64,000 bases of DNA from Shinella zoogloeoides (GCF_030733845.1 NZ_CP132313.1:310001-374000); one strand, 5' to 3'. Shown: positions 8,235-16,930, counted from the stretch's first letter. Notes: a model not told the origin generated them from the letters alone. Numbers and translations are program-made.

Positions 8235-8831
8235 TTATCGGCGGTATCGCAGGCGCTCCTGCTCGATGTCCGCCGGGCCATACGGGTCAAGCGTGTCCTC
8301 AAAACGGGTCCAGCCCTGTTCAGCGTAATCGGCGCGCCGTGCGGCGGGATCGACCCAGTTGTTCTGACGAAGAATCGCCTCGGCCTCGGCGTGCAGGCTT
8401 TCATCGACCCTCGCTGTCACCAGCGTGCCGCCACGACGCACACCTTCGGCATAAACATGGGCATGCTCCTCCGGAACGCCCGAATCCGTCATTGCGCCGA
8501 TCAGGCCGCCTGCCGCGCCGCCGGCGACCGCGCCAGCAGCGGCGCCCGCCGCCGTGGCGGCGAGCCAGCCGGCCGCGACCACTGGACCGACGCCCGGAAT
8601 GGCCACGATGCCGAGGCCGGTCAGAAGGCCGCCGACGCCGCCGACCGCGGCACCGATCCCAGCACCGGTACCAGCACCTTCGGCAGCATTGGTATCCTTG
8701 GAATAGCGGTCATCGGCATTGTTCGAGACGATGCTGATATCGTTGGAGGGAACGCCACGCGCCTCGAGGGCGCTGACGGCAGCGCGCGCATCAGAATAGT
8801 CGTCATAGAGTCCGGTTACGGTCTTTGTCAT
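8235..8831 (-). CDS. general stress protein, YflT/GSP17M-like domain with glycine-rich centre
   Basis: From the ATG at 8831 (preceded by GAGGAT) the protein is 198 residues. The N-terminus [20 protein letters not shown], followed by [16 protein letters not shown], matches the heat-induced stress protein YflT domain. The centre (about 50-115) is an Ala/Gly-rich stretch with [14 protein letters not shown] repeats, likely membrane-associated or glycine-zipper-like. After it come [20 protein letters not shown] and an EAILRQN segment resembling the second half of the same domain. It follows the PepSY-like gene by 23 bases and is probably co-transcribed with it. Role in stress is inferred from family and context. 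Confidence 0.75.
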   Translation of the reverse strand: MTKTVTGLYDDYSDARAAVSALEARGVPSNDISIVSNNADDRYSKDTNAAEGAGTGAGIGAAVGGVGGLLTGLGIVAIPGVGPVVAAGWLAATAAGAAAGAVAGGAAGGLIGAMTDSGVPEEHAHVYAEGVRRGGTLVTARVDESLHAEAEAILRQNNWVDPAARRADYAEQGWTRFEDTLDPYGPADIEQERLRYRR

Positions 8832-8854
8832 GGAGATATCCTCGAACTGTGGTG

Positions 8855-9172
8855 TCACTCGGTGACGATGTTGCCCTGGTAGTCGAGCGCGACGGTGACG
8901 GACTTGCCGTCCTTGGTGGCCGTGCCGCGCCAGATGCCCTTGTCATCGAGCTTCAGGTCCGCGATGTCGGCATAGCCGGCCTCGATGAGACGTTCCTTCG
9001 CCTGATCCTCCGTGAAGCTGTTGGCTCCTTCGACCGGCGCGGTCGCGTTCTTGCTGTCGGGGGTCGCAACCGCGGGCGTGTCGCCATCCGTCGAAGGGGT
9101 GGTCGAAGTCTGCGCAAAGGCAGCAAAGGTCGATGCGCCGACGAACGCGATGGCCAAGAGAAGCGGTCTCAT
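8855..9172 (-). CDS. secreted PepSY-domain-like small protein
   Basis: The 105-residue protein has a clear signal peptide (MRPLLLAIAFVGASTFAAFA, cleavage after AFA), a Thr/Pro-rich linker, and a C-terminal domain from FTEDQAKERLIEAGY to VALDYQGNIV. This matches the PepSY-like small periplasmic proteins common in Rhizobiales. An EcfG-like promoter candidate (9212-9236, minus strand) lies about 40 bases before the ATG. Probably periplasmic; exact role unknown. Confidence 0.72.
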   Translation of the reverse strand: MRPLLLAIAFVGASTFAAFAQTSTTPSTDGDTPAVATPDSKNATAPVEGANSFTEDQAKERLIEAGYADIADLKLDDKGIWRGTATKDGKSVTVALDYQGNIVTE

Positions 9173-9211
9173 TATTAAGTCCTCTCAATGTTTGGTATTT
9201 CGCGTTTTAAA

Positions 9212-9236
9212 AGCGGCGGGCTGCGGCAATGGTTCC
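9212..9236 (-). promoter_or_regulatory. candidate EcfG-type promoter (one mismatch)
   Basis: Read on the minus strand: GGAAC, a 16-base spacer, then CGCT, against the alphaproteobacterial EcfG consensus GGAAC-N16/17-CGTT. It is correctly placed for the PepSY-like gene starting at 9172. Confidence 0.4.
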
Positions 9237-9350
9237 GGCTACGAGCATCAGTCAGACCTTTGTCCGTATTCGTGCAGGCATTGGTCCTAACGTCGGAACC
9301 TTCGTCAGCCAGACCGCTTCCTTTGCCGTCCAACCCAAAGGAGTGGAACT

Positions 9351-9758
9351 ATGAAACTCAATCTTCTTGCCTCGGCTACCATCGCAGCCGCTCTTCTCAC
9401 ATCGCCGGTGATGGCCGATGACGACAATGATGGTGCCGTAACGGGCGCAGCAGGCGGCGCCGTAACCGGCGCAGTCGTCGGCGGACCAGTCGGTGCCGCC
9501 GTAGGCGGTGTCGTTGGCGCAATTGCAGGGACGGCGCTCGATCCGCCGCCGCGGAAGGTCGTCACCTACGTCGAACAACAGCCGATACCGTCCGACACGA
9601 TTGTCGTTGAGGAAGTGGTGGAAGTCGGCAAGCCCCTCCCGAAGACTGTGGTGCTGACGCCGATTCCCGAAGACCCGACTTATGCCTATGCAGTGGTCAA
9701 CAAGCAGAGGGTCATCGTCGATCCCAGCACGTACACGGTGGTGCAGGTGCTGAACTGA
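9351..9758 (+). CDS. DUF1236-like secreted protein
   Basis: The 135-residue protein begins with a signal peptide (MKLNLLASATIAAALLTSPVMA), then a glycine-rich GAAGGAVTGAVVGGPVGAAV stretch. The C-terminal half includes VVEEVVEVGKPLPKTVVLTPIP, then YAYAVVNKQRVIVDPSTYTVVQVL. This is the pattern of DUF1236, which usually ends in a line like VLVDPxTRxIVxVI. A GGAG ribosome binding site precedes the ATG. DUF1236 proteins are periplasmic, often stress-induced in rhizobia, and of unknown function. A second DUF1236 gene lies at 16139. Confidence 0.78.
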   Translation: MKLNLLASATIAAALLTSPVMADDDNDGAVTGAAGGAVTGAVVGGPVGAAVGGVVGAIAGTALDPPPRKVVTYVEQQPIPSDTIVVEEVVEVGKPLPKTVVLTPIPEDPTYAYAVVNKQRVIVDPSTYTVVQVLN

Positions 9759-9806
9759 CGCATTCCGCCTGCCACTTGTGGTGAAAGGGCGGGCGGTCAT
9801 CTCGAC

Positions 9807-9831
9807 GGAACCAATGCTCGCTTAATTCGTT
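9807..9831 (+). promoter_or_regulatory. EcfG-type (general stress) promoter
   Basis: GGAAC at 9807-9811, a 16-base spacer and CGTT at 9828-9831: an exact match to the alphaproteobacterial EcfG consensus. It lies 46 bases before the histidine kinase start at 9878. Confidence 0.7.
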
Positions 9832-9877
9832 CGGGGGGAGCTTAGGAATACCTCTTCCCGAGCGGAGGAAACCGAGG

Positions 9878-11353
9878 GTGCGAACGCGCGTGAACGCATC
9901 AAATCCCGCGTGTATAGAGTTGACAAAACAGCCTCAACGCAATTCCGTTTGGGGGCGCCAGTCCCTTGCCCGTCAGTTCTTCATCGTCGGCAGCGCTTTC
10001 TCCTTCGGCGCGATGGCGGTTGTCGGACTCTTCGTTACACACTTGATAGAAAACGCCGTTACCCGCAACGCCGCCGCCTCGACTGCGCTTTACGTCGACA
10101 GCATTATCGCTCCCGTGCTCCCTGATATGGCAAGCAGCGAAATCCTCGATGAAACCAGCAGCCGAGCGCTCGATGAGACCTTGGCGCAGGGGCCGTTGGG
10201 CCAGCGGCTCAAGGCGTTTCGTCTCTGGTCTCCTGACGGGCGGATACTTTACTCCAGCGACCCAGCCCAAATCGGAAAACAGTTTACGCCGAGTGAGGAT
10301 TTGCAGAAGGCGTTCAGCGGAGAGCTGGTTGCTGAGTTCGATGAACTCGACGACGTCGAGAGTGCGGCTGAAAGGGAGTCGGGCCTTCCGCTCCTTGAGA
10401 TTTATAGCCCGCTGCTACAACCATGGTCCGGTGAAGTTGTCGCGGTTACGGAATTCTACGAGCTTGCAGAGGGTTTGAAGGTGGACCTGTCTGTAGCCCG
10501 GTGGCAGAGTTGGAGCGCGGTTGCCGCTGTCACGCTCGCCTTCTTTCTCACCTTGTCCGCCATCGTTTTCCGGGGAAGCAAGACTATAAGCCATCAGAGC
10601 CGGGAACTTGAATCTCGCATTGCCGAACTGACACATCTTTTAAGCCAAAATGATGCTCTCAAGTCTCGCATCCAGCGCGCAGCCGCTGCCACCACGGCCC
10701 TCAACGAGAGCTATCTTCGCACTGTCGGGGCTGACCTCCACGACGGGCCCGCGCAGTTGGTTGCCTTTGCCGCCCTAAGAGTTGATAGCGGTCTTCTATC
10801 CGATCCAGGCACGTCCAAGGAACGTCGAGAGAAAGAGGTCAGCATTATCAAGGCCAGTCTGGATGAGGCAATGTCCGAAATACGCACGATATGTACGGGA
10901 TTGGTGCTACCGCACGTCGAGTCGGTCAGTCTCGCTGAAATGTTGGAGGAGTTACTGAACAGTTACCGCGCGCGTACAGGTAAGACGGTCGAATTGCGCA
11001 ATCGGGCTACGATCAAGGCTTTGCCAGTCGCGGCGAAGATCTGCATTTACCGCTTCATTCAGGAGTCTCTCAACAACGGGTATAAACACGCGGCCGGTTT
11101 GGGCCAGTGGGTCAACATAGCACAATACGATGACGGAATCGAAGTCCAGGTCGGCGATGCAGGGCCTGGTCTATCGCAGCTGAATTCAGGTGGTAGCGGG
11201 ATAGGCCTGGCCGGAATGAGAGACAGAGTTGAGAGCCTGGGAGGGACCTTCCACGTAGCGCCGGCCCCCGCAGGCACCATCGTGACAATGACATTACCCC
11301 TGCACAACATGGAGGCACACCGACATGAGTCCGATCCGCGTTGCGGTCGTTGA
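9878..11353 (+). CDS. membrane sensor histidine kinase, NarX/HisKA_3 type
   Basis: The 491-residue protein from GTG (GGAGG ribosome site upstream) has a first transmembrane helix at about 31-54 (FFIVGSAFSFGAMAVVGLFV) and a periplasmic sensor segment to about 210. A second helix (WSAVAAVTLAFFLTLSAIVF) is followed by a coiled linker, the HisKA_3 motif DLHDGPAQLVAFAAL with the phospho-His, and a C-terminal ATPase with AGPGL and GSGIGLAGMRDRV. This belongs to the family that phosphorylates NarL-type regulators, and its partner starts inside its last codons at 11325. The upstream EcfG-type promoter suggests induction under general stress. The signal is unknown. Confidence 0.88.
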   Translation: MRTRVNASNPACIELTKQPQRNSVWGRQSLARQFFIVGSAFSFGAMAVVGLFVTHLIENAVTRNAAASTALYVDSIIAPVLPDMASSEILDETSSRALDETLAQGPLGQRLKAFRLWSPDGRILYSSDPAQIGKQFTPSEDLQKAFSGELVAEFDELDDVESAAERESGLPLLEIYSPLLQPWSGEVVAVTEFYELAEGLKVDLSVARWQSWSAVAAVTLAFFLTLSAIVFRGSKTISHQSRELESRIAELTHLLSQNDALKSRIQRAAAATTALNESYLRTVGADLHDGPAQLVAFAALRVDSGLLSDPGTSKERREKEVSIIKASLDEAMSEIRTICTGLVLPHVESVSLAEMLEELLNSYRARTGKTVELRNRATIKALPVAAKICIYRFIQESLNNGYKHAAGLGQWVNIAQYDDGIEVQVGDAGPGLSQLNSGGSGIGLAGMRDRVESLGGTFHVAPAPAGTIVTMTLPLHNMEAHRHESDPRCGR

Positions 11354-11984
11354 CGACCACCCCATCTTCCGGGAGGGCGTCACAAGTTGTCTGATGGACA
11401 TCGGAGGGTACGATATCGTCGGTGAAGGCGGCAGTCGTGCGGATGCGGAGGCGATCGCACAACAGGCGGACCCGGATCTCATGCTGTTAGACATCTCGAT
11501 GCCGGGCGGTGGTCTCAATGCGGTGGCTTCGATCCTGGAGCGACGGCCGGCACAGAAAATCATCGTGTTGACCGTATCGGAATCTCATTCCGACGTCGCA
11601 ACGGCTTTGAGACTGGGAGCCAAGGGCTACGTGCTTAAAGGTGTCGGATCGCGTGCCCTCTCCGAAATCTTGCGAGCCGTTCAAGGTGGCGAGATGTATC
11701 TCTCACCTTCCCTGTCTGCGCGGATGATAGCTGATCTATCGCAAGTGGGAGACCACCCATCCACACCGGGCATCCGTGACTTGACCGAGCGTGAGTATGA
11801 TGTGCTACGTCTCGTGGCGGCAGGCCTCAGTAACAAGCGGATTGCGCGCGATCTCGACCTTCACGAGAAGACGATCAAACATCATTTGACGCGCATATTC
11901 GCCAAATTGAACGTTAGCAACCGGACCGAGGCAGCGATGGCGTTCCGAGATGCAGGCGAAACGGCGCCGGCCCATCTGGGTTAA
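11325..11984 (+). CDS. NarL/FixJ-type response regulator
   Basis: This 219-residue protein has an N-terminal receiver domain (RVAVVDDHPIFREG, LMLLDISMPGGG with the phosphorylatable Asp in LLDIS, and LKGVG with the conserved Lys). The C-terminal LuxR-type HTH reads LTEREYDVLRLVAAGLSNKRIA, then HEKTIKHHLTRIFAKLNVSNR. Its ATG lies 27 bases before the end of the kinase gene, so the two are translationally coupled and form one two-component system. Targets are not visible; the neighbouring stress/envelope genes are reasonable candidates. The gene ends convergently with the minus-strand gene at 11981, overlapping by four bases. Confidence 0.92.
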   Translation: MSPIRVAVVDDHPIFREGVTSCLMDIGGYDIVGEGGSRADAEAIAQQADPDLMLLDISMPGGGLNAVASILERRPAQKIIVLTVSESHSDVATALRLGAKGYVLKGVGSRALSEILRAVQGGEMYLSPSLSARMIADLSQVGDHPSTPGIRDLTEREYDVLRLVAAGLSNKRIARDLDLHEKTIKHHLTRIFAKLNVSNRTEAAMAFRDAGETAPAHLG

Positions 11985-12424
11985 GGAACGATCGCTTTCA
12001 AAAGAAGACGCATGCGGTCTTGTGCCGTTGCCTTGCGGTTCACAATCGTCCGGCCCTTCGAATCCTTCATGATGAAGCGGCCTTTGACGACCTGCTCCAG
12101 GTACCCGTTGCGATAGCGAACTGAAACGGAATTGGGTGTGACTTCCTTCTTGGCGACTGATGCGGGCCGCCCCTTTGCCTTACCAGTCGCGCCATTTCGT
12201 TCTTTGCTGCTTTTGCTGTCAGATCCCTTACCGCCTCGGCTGTCAGATCCGCCTTTACCGCCGCTGCCGCCGCCATGTCCACCCCCGTTGCCGTTCTTCG
12301 CATCTGCGCTGGCAAGCGTAAGGGCTAGCGTACCGCTTTTCCATTCGACGTGAACGGGCACCGCCACAACCGCCAAGACCACGCCGATTGTAAGGACTGC
12401 TTTCGCCGAGTTGTAAACCGTCAT
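11981..12424 (-). CDS. secreted Gly/Ser/Lys-rich hypothetical protein
   Basis: From the ATG at 12424 the protein is 147 residues: an N-terminal hydrophobic signal (KAVLTIGVVLAVVAVPVHV), a low-complexity region rich in Gly, Ser, Lys and Asp (about 42-80), and a conserved-looking C-terminus with SVSVRYRNGYLEQVVKGRF, then MKDSKGRTIVNRKAT. Similar small proteins with a GRTIVNRxAT-like end occur in Rhizobiales beside stress genes, but I cannot name a family. An EcfG-like promoter lies 29 bases upstream. Longer in-frame upstream sequence is rejected because the signal peptide starts here. Confidence 0.65.
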   Translation of the reverse strand: MTVYNSAKAVLTIGVVLAVVAVPVHVEWKSGTLALTLASADAKNGNGGGHGGGSGGKGGSDSRGGKGSDSKSSKERNGATGKAKGRPASVAKKEVTPNSVSVRYRNGYLEQVVKGRFIMKDSKGRTIVNRKATAQDRMRLLLKAIVP

Positions 12425-12452
12425 GTTGGTTATCCTGCGCTCTCGCCGGTGC

Positions 12453-12477
12453 AACGCGCAAGAACGTTCTACGTTCA
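12453..12477 (-). promoter_or_regulatory. candidate EcfG-type promoter (one mismatch)
   Basis: On the minus strand: TGAAC, 16 bases, CGTT (consensus GGAAC-N16-CGTT). It is placed 29 bases before the ATG at 12424. Confidence 0.5.
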
Positions 12478-12579
12478 TCAACGCAGTCGATGTCAGGGCC
12501 TATGCGGAAAAGGACGGTCCATTTGCTCTGTCCTCGTATGGACTTTGGTCCAATCCCTCCTGGCAAAAGCCCTGTGCGA

Positions 12580-12604
12580 GGAACACCGGCGTGGCGCCTG
12601 TGTT
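12580..12604 (+). promoter_or_regulatory. candidate EcfG-type promoter (one mismatch)
   Basis: GGAAC at 12580-12584, a 16-base spacer and TGTT at 12601-12604, 57 bases before the ATG at 12661. Confidence 0.45.
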
Positions 12605-12660
12605 GATGGCTCGGTGAGCACCTGTGCGCGTAGAGCGAGAACTGGAAGGGGAAAACACCA

Positions 12661-12936
12661 TGAACATTGTTTCAAAAAAGACGATTGCCGCTGTGCTCGC
12701 AAGTGGCCCTGCATTCTTCGGTGGAGCGTCCATGGCGCAGGAACAGTCCATCAATGGTGCCAGCACCTCCCAGGATGGCGCCAATGTCATCGTCCCTCAC
12801 GCAGGAGCGACCGGACACGAGTGCCTGCGCGGATACGTTGAAAATGAAGAGTGAGGCCGGCGCGGACGCTGCCGCGGGCAAAAATATCGAGAACGGTGGT
12901 TTAACGGCCGAAGGAGTTTACGTCATTGCCGCGTGA
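12661..12936 (+). pseudogene. small secreted protein, probably frameshifted
   Basis: From the ATG (ribosome site AAGGGGAA) the frame encodes a signal peptide, NIVSKKTIAAVLASGPAFFG, then ASMAQEQSINGASTSQDGAN, and stops at 12855 after GYVENEE. A +1/-1 shift near 12800-12830 opens a second frame that continues smoothly (DTSACADTLKMKSEAG, then NIENGGLTAEGVYVIAA) to 12936. The VYVIAA end also closes the DUF1236 protein at 16139. This suggests one original gene of about 90 codons broken by an indel, although a genuine 64-residue protein is possible. Confidence 0.5.
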
Positions 12937-13005
12937 TTGGTGGACTGATGCCTCGGAGAGGGCGCGCGCCATTGCCCTTCCGCATATCAGGAAAGGAAAT
13001 AGACT

Positions 13006-13182
13006 ATGACAAGGAGCTCATTCGACAAGTCGCCCGACCAAGGGTTCAGCGTCGGCCTTCCCTTGGCAATTATCACCTGCTGCACGCTTGATGTCTCAGT
13101 CTATCTCGCTGTTTCGGGCGCGAACATCCCGCCGCCGTCAACGAAGGCATATCTGGCCTCGAACGCTGTTGGAAACCCGTGA
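13006..13182 (+). CDS. 58-residue hypothetical protein with one hydrophobic segment
   Basis: An ATG preceded by AGGAAAGGAAAT opens a 58-codon frame with a hydrophobic stretch (VGLPLAIITCCTLDVSVYLAV). Its TGA overlaps the ATG of the next frame (TGATG at 13180-13184), an arrangement typical of translational coupling. No family recognised. Confidence 0.42.
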   Translation: MTRSSFDKSPDQGFSVGLPLAIITCCTLDVSVYLAVSGANIPPPSTKAYLASNAVGNP

Positions 13183-13502
13183 TGTTCGGCCTCGCGCTCG
13201 AACATCTGTCCGTAATACTCATGGAGTTCACACACGTGGGCAAGACTTGCTACCGATACCTACTCACCCGGTTGGATAACAACGAACCGACGATTGCGTC
13301 CCTCGAGCAGACAATTGAGGACATCAAGGCCGTTTTAGCGGCAAGCAACGTTCCGATCTCGGAGGGGCTCGCCGAACTCCACCAGTCCGGTACATTCAAG
13401 ATCGTCAATGACGTTCAAACCGGCAAGATCGAGACAATTCTTATGGCGAGAGCAGAAAGCGCCGGCGCAAGCGATCCGTCTGGAGCGAGAGAAGCAATGT
13501 AG
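13182..13502 (+). CDS. hypothetical protein, 106 residues
   Basis: The ATG at 13182 overlaps the preceding stop. The translation (MFGLALEHLSVILMEFTHV, then YLLTRLDNNEPTIASLEQTIEDIKAVLA and FKIVNDVQTGKIETILMARAES) is soluble and helix-rich with no signal peptide. I do not recognise the family. Codon use fits the neighbours. It may be coupled to the 58-residue gene before it; a GTG start three bases earlier is also possible. Confidence 0.45.
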   Translation: MFGLALEHLSVILMEFTHVGKTCYRYLLTRLDNNEPTIASLEQTIEDIKAVLAASNVPISEGLAELHQSGTFKIVNDVQTGKIETILMARAESAGASDPSGAREAM

Positions 13503-13602
13503 TCAATGCAGAAGCGCGTTCCGAGACGCGACAAGGAAGGCGATGGCTTTGGCGCTGCATTCGCGATTTTGCACATTCACAACTAGATCTGAAGATTTTG
13601 AG

Positions 13603-13627
13603 AGAACCAGACGCCTCCATTCGCGTT
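13603..13627 (+). promoter_or_regulatory. candidate EcfG-type promoter (one mismatch)
   Basis: AGAAC, 16 bases, CGTT, placed 25 bases before the DUF1206 start at 13653. Confidence 0.4.
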
Positions 13628-13652
13628 CCAGAGCAAGCAGCGGGAGCGACTC

Positions 13653-14471
13653 ATGCATCTACGAACTGGCTTTCAAATACTGGCGCGCAGTGGTTATGTC
13701 GCTCGAGGAATTGTGTTCCTCCTTCTGGGAGGACTGGCCCTCTTCACCGGGACGACAACGACGAAATCCGCGCTCGATTCCCTTCTTGCTCAACCATTCG
13801 GCCAATTATGGCTTGGCCTTATTGGCCTAGGCCTCGTTGGGTTCGTCGCCTGGCGACTAACTCAGGCGATTGCGAACGCTGATAATCACAAGCAGGACCT
13901 CAGAGGCTATGCGGTCAGGGCCATGTTATTTGGCAGTGCGGTCGTTTACATTGGACTCGCATATTACAGCTTCGACCACGCCTTTGGTTTTGCGGCTGCA
14001 AGAAGCTCCGACGGTGAAAAGGATCTCGCTGGGTGGGCAATGTCGCAACCGTTCGGTCGGTACCTTGCGGCCTTGATCGGTCTCGGTTTCCTGATCGGAG
14101 GCTTGGTCACGATCGCAAAAGGCGTAATGGGAAAATATAAGCGATACCTTGAACCGCAGGCGACGAAAAACACGTCGATCAAAATCATCTGCGTGTACGG
14201 GCTTTGCGCTCGCGGCGTCCTTTTTGCGGTCGCCGGCGTATTCTTCTGTTATGCGGCGTTCACGATCGATCCTCAACAAGCAGGCAGCATCGCTGATGCG
14301 CTGAATTGGTTGAGACAACTGCCATTTGGAGGGATTCTGTATGCTCTGGCCGCGCTGGGCCTGTTCTTATTCGGCGGATACAATCTTATCGAGGGACGGT
14401 ATCGCATCGTTCGCACGCCGGATCCGGGTGAAGTGCGGAAACTGGTTTCGCCGACGAACAGTCCGGTGTAG
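13653..14471 (+). CDS. DUF1206 family integral membrane protein
   Basis: The 272-residue protein is made of three related two-helix units: ARSGYVARGIVFLLLGGLAL, then YAVRAMLFGSAVVYIGLAYY, then VYGLCARGVLFAVAGVFFCY. Each is followed by a PFG-containing helix (QPFGQLWLGLIGLGLVGF, QPFGRYLAALIGLGFLI, LPFGGILYALAALGLFLF). This threefold repeat is the DUF1206 signature; about six membrane segments are expected. Inner-membrane location; function unknown. In rhizobia such genes often sit beside stress genes, which fits this neighbourhood. Confidence 0.88.
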   Translation: MHLRTGFQILARSGYVARGIVFLLLGGLALFTGTTTTKSALDSLLAQPFGQLWLGLIGLGLVGFVAWRLTQAIANADNHKQDLRGYAVRAMLFGSAVVYIGLAYYSFDHAFGFAAARSSDGEKDLAGWAMSQPFGRYLAALIGLGFLIGGLVTIAKGVMGKYKRYLEPQATKNTSIKIICVYGLCARGVLFAVAGVFFCYAAFTIDPQQAGSIADALNWLRQLPFGGILYALAALGLFLFGGYNLIEGRYRIVRTPDPGEVRKLVSPTNSPV

Positions 14472-14571
14472 CGAGGCTCAGGCTATGGCGGAAACTGGGT
14501 GATGACGGTTTGACGATGGCGACGTATCGAGGGGGGTGTCATAGCCACAACCTCTCGAAGGAGTGATACGC

Positions 14572-14985
14572 CATGAAAAGAGATACCACCGTTGATTCCT
14601 TTTCCCCATTTTGATGCATGCGACGATCCCCTGACATCTGGTTTGCGCGAAGGCGCCCGCCGGCTCTTGGCGCAGGCTGTCGACGCGGAGGAGACCGAGA
14701 CATTCCTCGCGGTCGTGGCCGAGAAGCGCCTCTTCGACGGGCGTGCCCGCATGGTGCGCCAAGGACATGGTTCCGAGAGACGATCCAGACGGAGATTGGT
14801 CCGGTCGCGGTGAGCCGCGTCAAGCTGCGCGAGCGGGCCGCGGATGGCTGCGGGGAGGACAGCATCACCTTTAACTCGGCGATCCTGCCGAAAGGGCGCG
14901 ACGGAGCGGTGGACCGAGAGCCTGGATGCGCTGGTGCTGCTTCTCCACCCGAGACCAGCTCGCCCTTCTCGACCGGCTAGGCACC
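14572..14985 (+). pseudogene. IS256-family transposase remnant (second type)
   Basis: The frame starting MKRDTTVDSFSPF ends at once. A shifted frame reads PLTSGLREGARRLLAQAVDAEETETFL and GRARMVRQGHGSER; a further shift gives EIGPVAVSRVKLRERA, then FNSAILPKGRD. These are consecutive N-terminal motifs of an IS256-type (Mutator-like) transposase of a different subgroup from that at 5256. Everything beyond about residue 110 is absent. Confidence 0.72.
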
Positions 14986-15329
14986 GACCATGCCCCGTCC
15001 GTCGACTCGCCTGCCTAAGGACATCGGGAACGCCTTCGCCCGGGGTCCCGAGCCAGGTCGCCAAGTTTCTTCAGGCGAGCCTGCACCTCCGACGCGGCAA
15101 TCGCGGAGTTCGGGACGTAGCGCTTCGCCGCCAAAGTCGCCGCAATCGCGGTCGCCTCACCTGTCATGGTGCAGGCTGGCACGCTACGTGTGGAACCGAG
15201 GGGCGATGGCGTCGACGGAAAAAGCCGACGAAAATCGTGGAATCGCAATAACACTGGTCGGAGGTCGAAGTACGCTGATTTCCGAGAAACGCCACACGAC
15301 TGGGTCTCCGAAGCTCCCCATTCGCCGAC
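14986..15329. other. junction between IS remnants, no assignable gene
   Basis: The minus strand stays open here, in frame with the IstB remnant to its right, and includes GEATAIAATLAAKRYVPNSA, which I could not assign. The stretch lies between the IS256 and IstB fragments and is probably scrambled insertion-sequence DNA. Confidence 0.35.
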
Positions 15330-15942
15330 AGATCGATTTGAGGTGATCTGGATCGAACCCTTCTCGTAGCGCCGGGACACCAACTGAAAGAACAGGTGGG
15401 CGGCATTGGCCTCGAAGCGCAGATAGCCCCGCTCGTCGATGATCAGCGGTTTCGGCCGCGACAGAAGCGTCAACTGCTTGTCGAGCAAGCCGTCGCTACG
15501 GGCCTTGGCCAGCGTCGCCACCAACGTCGCCGCGGTGATGAACTGCACATTGCAACTCTGACCGTTCGCCTCGCGGCCGAGGGTGACGGCAAGACGCGTC
15601 TTGCCCATTCCGGGCGGACGAAGGAGCAGGAGCGTATCACCATGCGCAATCCATCGGCAGGTCGCAAGCTCCCGGAACCGCTCCTGATCCAGCGATGGCT
15701 GGGCATCGAAGTCGATGCCGTCGAGCTCGCGCACAAGGGGAAGTAGGCGATCTTGCTCGACCTGGAGATAGGGCGCTCGTCACGCCGGGCGATCTCGCGC
15801 GACACCAGGAAGCCCAAGGCCTCACGCAGGCTCATCTTCGAGCGGGCCGCCTCGTCGAGCAGCGTATCGAGCCAGTCGCGGATCCCGTCAGCTTCAGCCG
15901 GTCGAGCGTTGCGATAAGCAGGTCATGATCGACGTTCGTCAT
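15330..15942 (-). pseudogene. IstB-type ATPase remnant of a second IS21-family element
   Basis: From MTNVDHDLLIATLDRLKLTG the reading needs a frameshift to IRDWLDTLLDEAARSKMSLREA and another near 15735 to RELDGIDFDAQPSLDQERF. The rest of the ATPase follows, with an altered Walker A (LLLRPPGMGKTRLAV, normally GPxGxGKT) and Walker B-like LIIDERGYLRF, then IQITSNRSVGEWG. Homology ends there, so the sensor-2/C-terminal part is missing. At least two frameshifts plus truncation show it is dead. Confidence 0.75.
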
Positions 15943-16038
15943 CACTCCCTCCGACATCGCATGGGTTCCATCCGCCGGACTTTGGTCCAGCATCATCGCG
16001 GCATTGGTCGGCACCCCAGCGACTGAAGACCGGGGACA

Positions 16039-16063
16039 GGAACAGCGCTCGCAGCCTCCCGTT
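16039..16063 (+). promoter_or_regulatory. EcfG-type (general stress) promoter
   Basis: GGAAC at 16039-16043, 16-base spacer, CGTT at 16060-16063: an exact consensus match, 75 bases before the DUF1236 gene at 16139. Confidence 0.68.
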
Positions 16064-16138
16064 GTGGGATCGGCCTTGCATGGATGAGCGAAACGCCCTC
16101 GTCCATGCTGGTCCAACCATCAACCAAGGAGAACGATC

Positions 16139-16930
16139 ATGAAGATGTCCATGCGAAAAAATCTCGCCATCCTCCTGCTGAGCGGCACGACAGCTCTCGC
16201 CGGCCCGGCCTTTGCGCAGCAGGCGGACCCGGCCAATCCGTTGCTCGTACCAGAAGGGCAGGGCCAGGGTTCGACACAGACCGAAGGCAGCACCGATACG
16301 AATGCCGGCTCCGCCGAAGGTAGCGCCGACACCAATTCGCAGGTCCAGACCCCGGACGGCGTCGCAGCCGAGCAAAATTCGGCCCAGGGTAGCGGTTCGG
16401 CAAACGGCGAGACCGAGACGCAGACTAGCGAAAAGCCTGCCGACGGCAAGGCCGATCAGGACGCCGCCCAGGCGACGGACGGCACCGCCACCAACAAGAT
16501 CGATCGCCAGACGACGGCCGAAGGCGGCGACGCCACGAGCGATGGTACAACGACGGACAATGCCCGGTCGACCAACGAAAGCGAGACGAAGTCGCAAACA
16601 TCAGCCGGCGCGTCGAGCTCCGAGGAGACGGATGAATCCGCGCAGTCCGCTCCGTCCAACGAGACCACTGCCAGCATCGACATCACCACAGAACAGCGCA
16701 CCGAAATCCACAACGTCATCAAGGAAAGCGATGCCAGGCCGGTCGATATCGACATCGACGTGACTGTCGGCACCGTCGTGCCGCGCACCGTCGAGCTGCT
16801 TCCGCTACCGCCGCGCATCATCGAGATCGTGCCGGCCTATCGCGCCTACAAGTACATCCTTCTGGCGAACGGCACGATCCTGATCATCGAGCCGGCAAGC
16901 CTGAAGGTCGTCTACGTGATTGCGGCGTAA
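16139..16930 (+). CDS. DUF1236 domain secreted protein with long acidic low-complexity region
   Basis: An AAGGAGAACG ribosome site precedes the ATG. The 263-residue protein has a signal peptide (NLAILLLSGTTALAGPAFA), then about 150 residues dominated by Ser, Thr, Gly, Ala, Asp, Glu and Gln. The C-terminal DUF1236-like domain (about 180-263) has ITTEQRTEIHNVIKESDARP, IDVTVGTVVPRTVELLPLP and, at the end, ILIIEPASLKVVYVIAA. The domain ends in the family's usual hydrophobic strand. Expected in the periplasm; the disordered part may be a spacer. A consensus EcfG promoter lies upstream, so general-stress induction is likely. Confidence 0.82.
   Translation: MKMSMRKNLAILLLSGTTALAGPAFAQQADPANPLLVPEGQGQGSTQTEGSTDTNAGSAEGSADTNSQVQTPDGVAAEQNSAQGSGSANGETETQTSEKPADGKADQDAAQATDGTATNKIDRQTTAEGGDATSDGTTTDNARSTNESETKSQTSAGASSSEETDESAQSAPSNETTASIDITTEQRTEIHNVIKESDARPVDIDIDVTVGTVVPRTVELLPLPPRIIEIVPAYRAYKYILLANGTILIIEPASLKVVYVIAA

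Noticed and set aside
8100..8400. N-terminal extension of the BA14K protein to 8404
   Set aside because: The extension overlaps the YflT-like gene and the 24-residue peptide region and would hide the signal peptide that starts at 8038.
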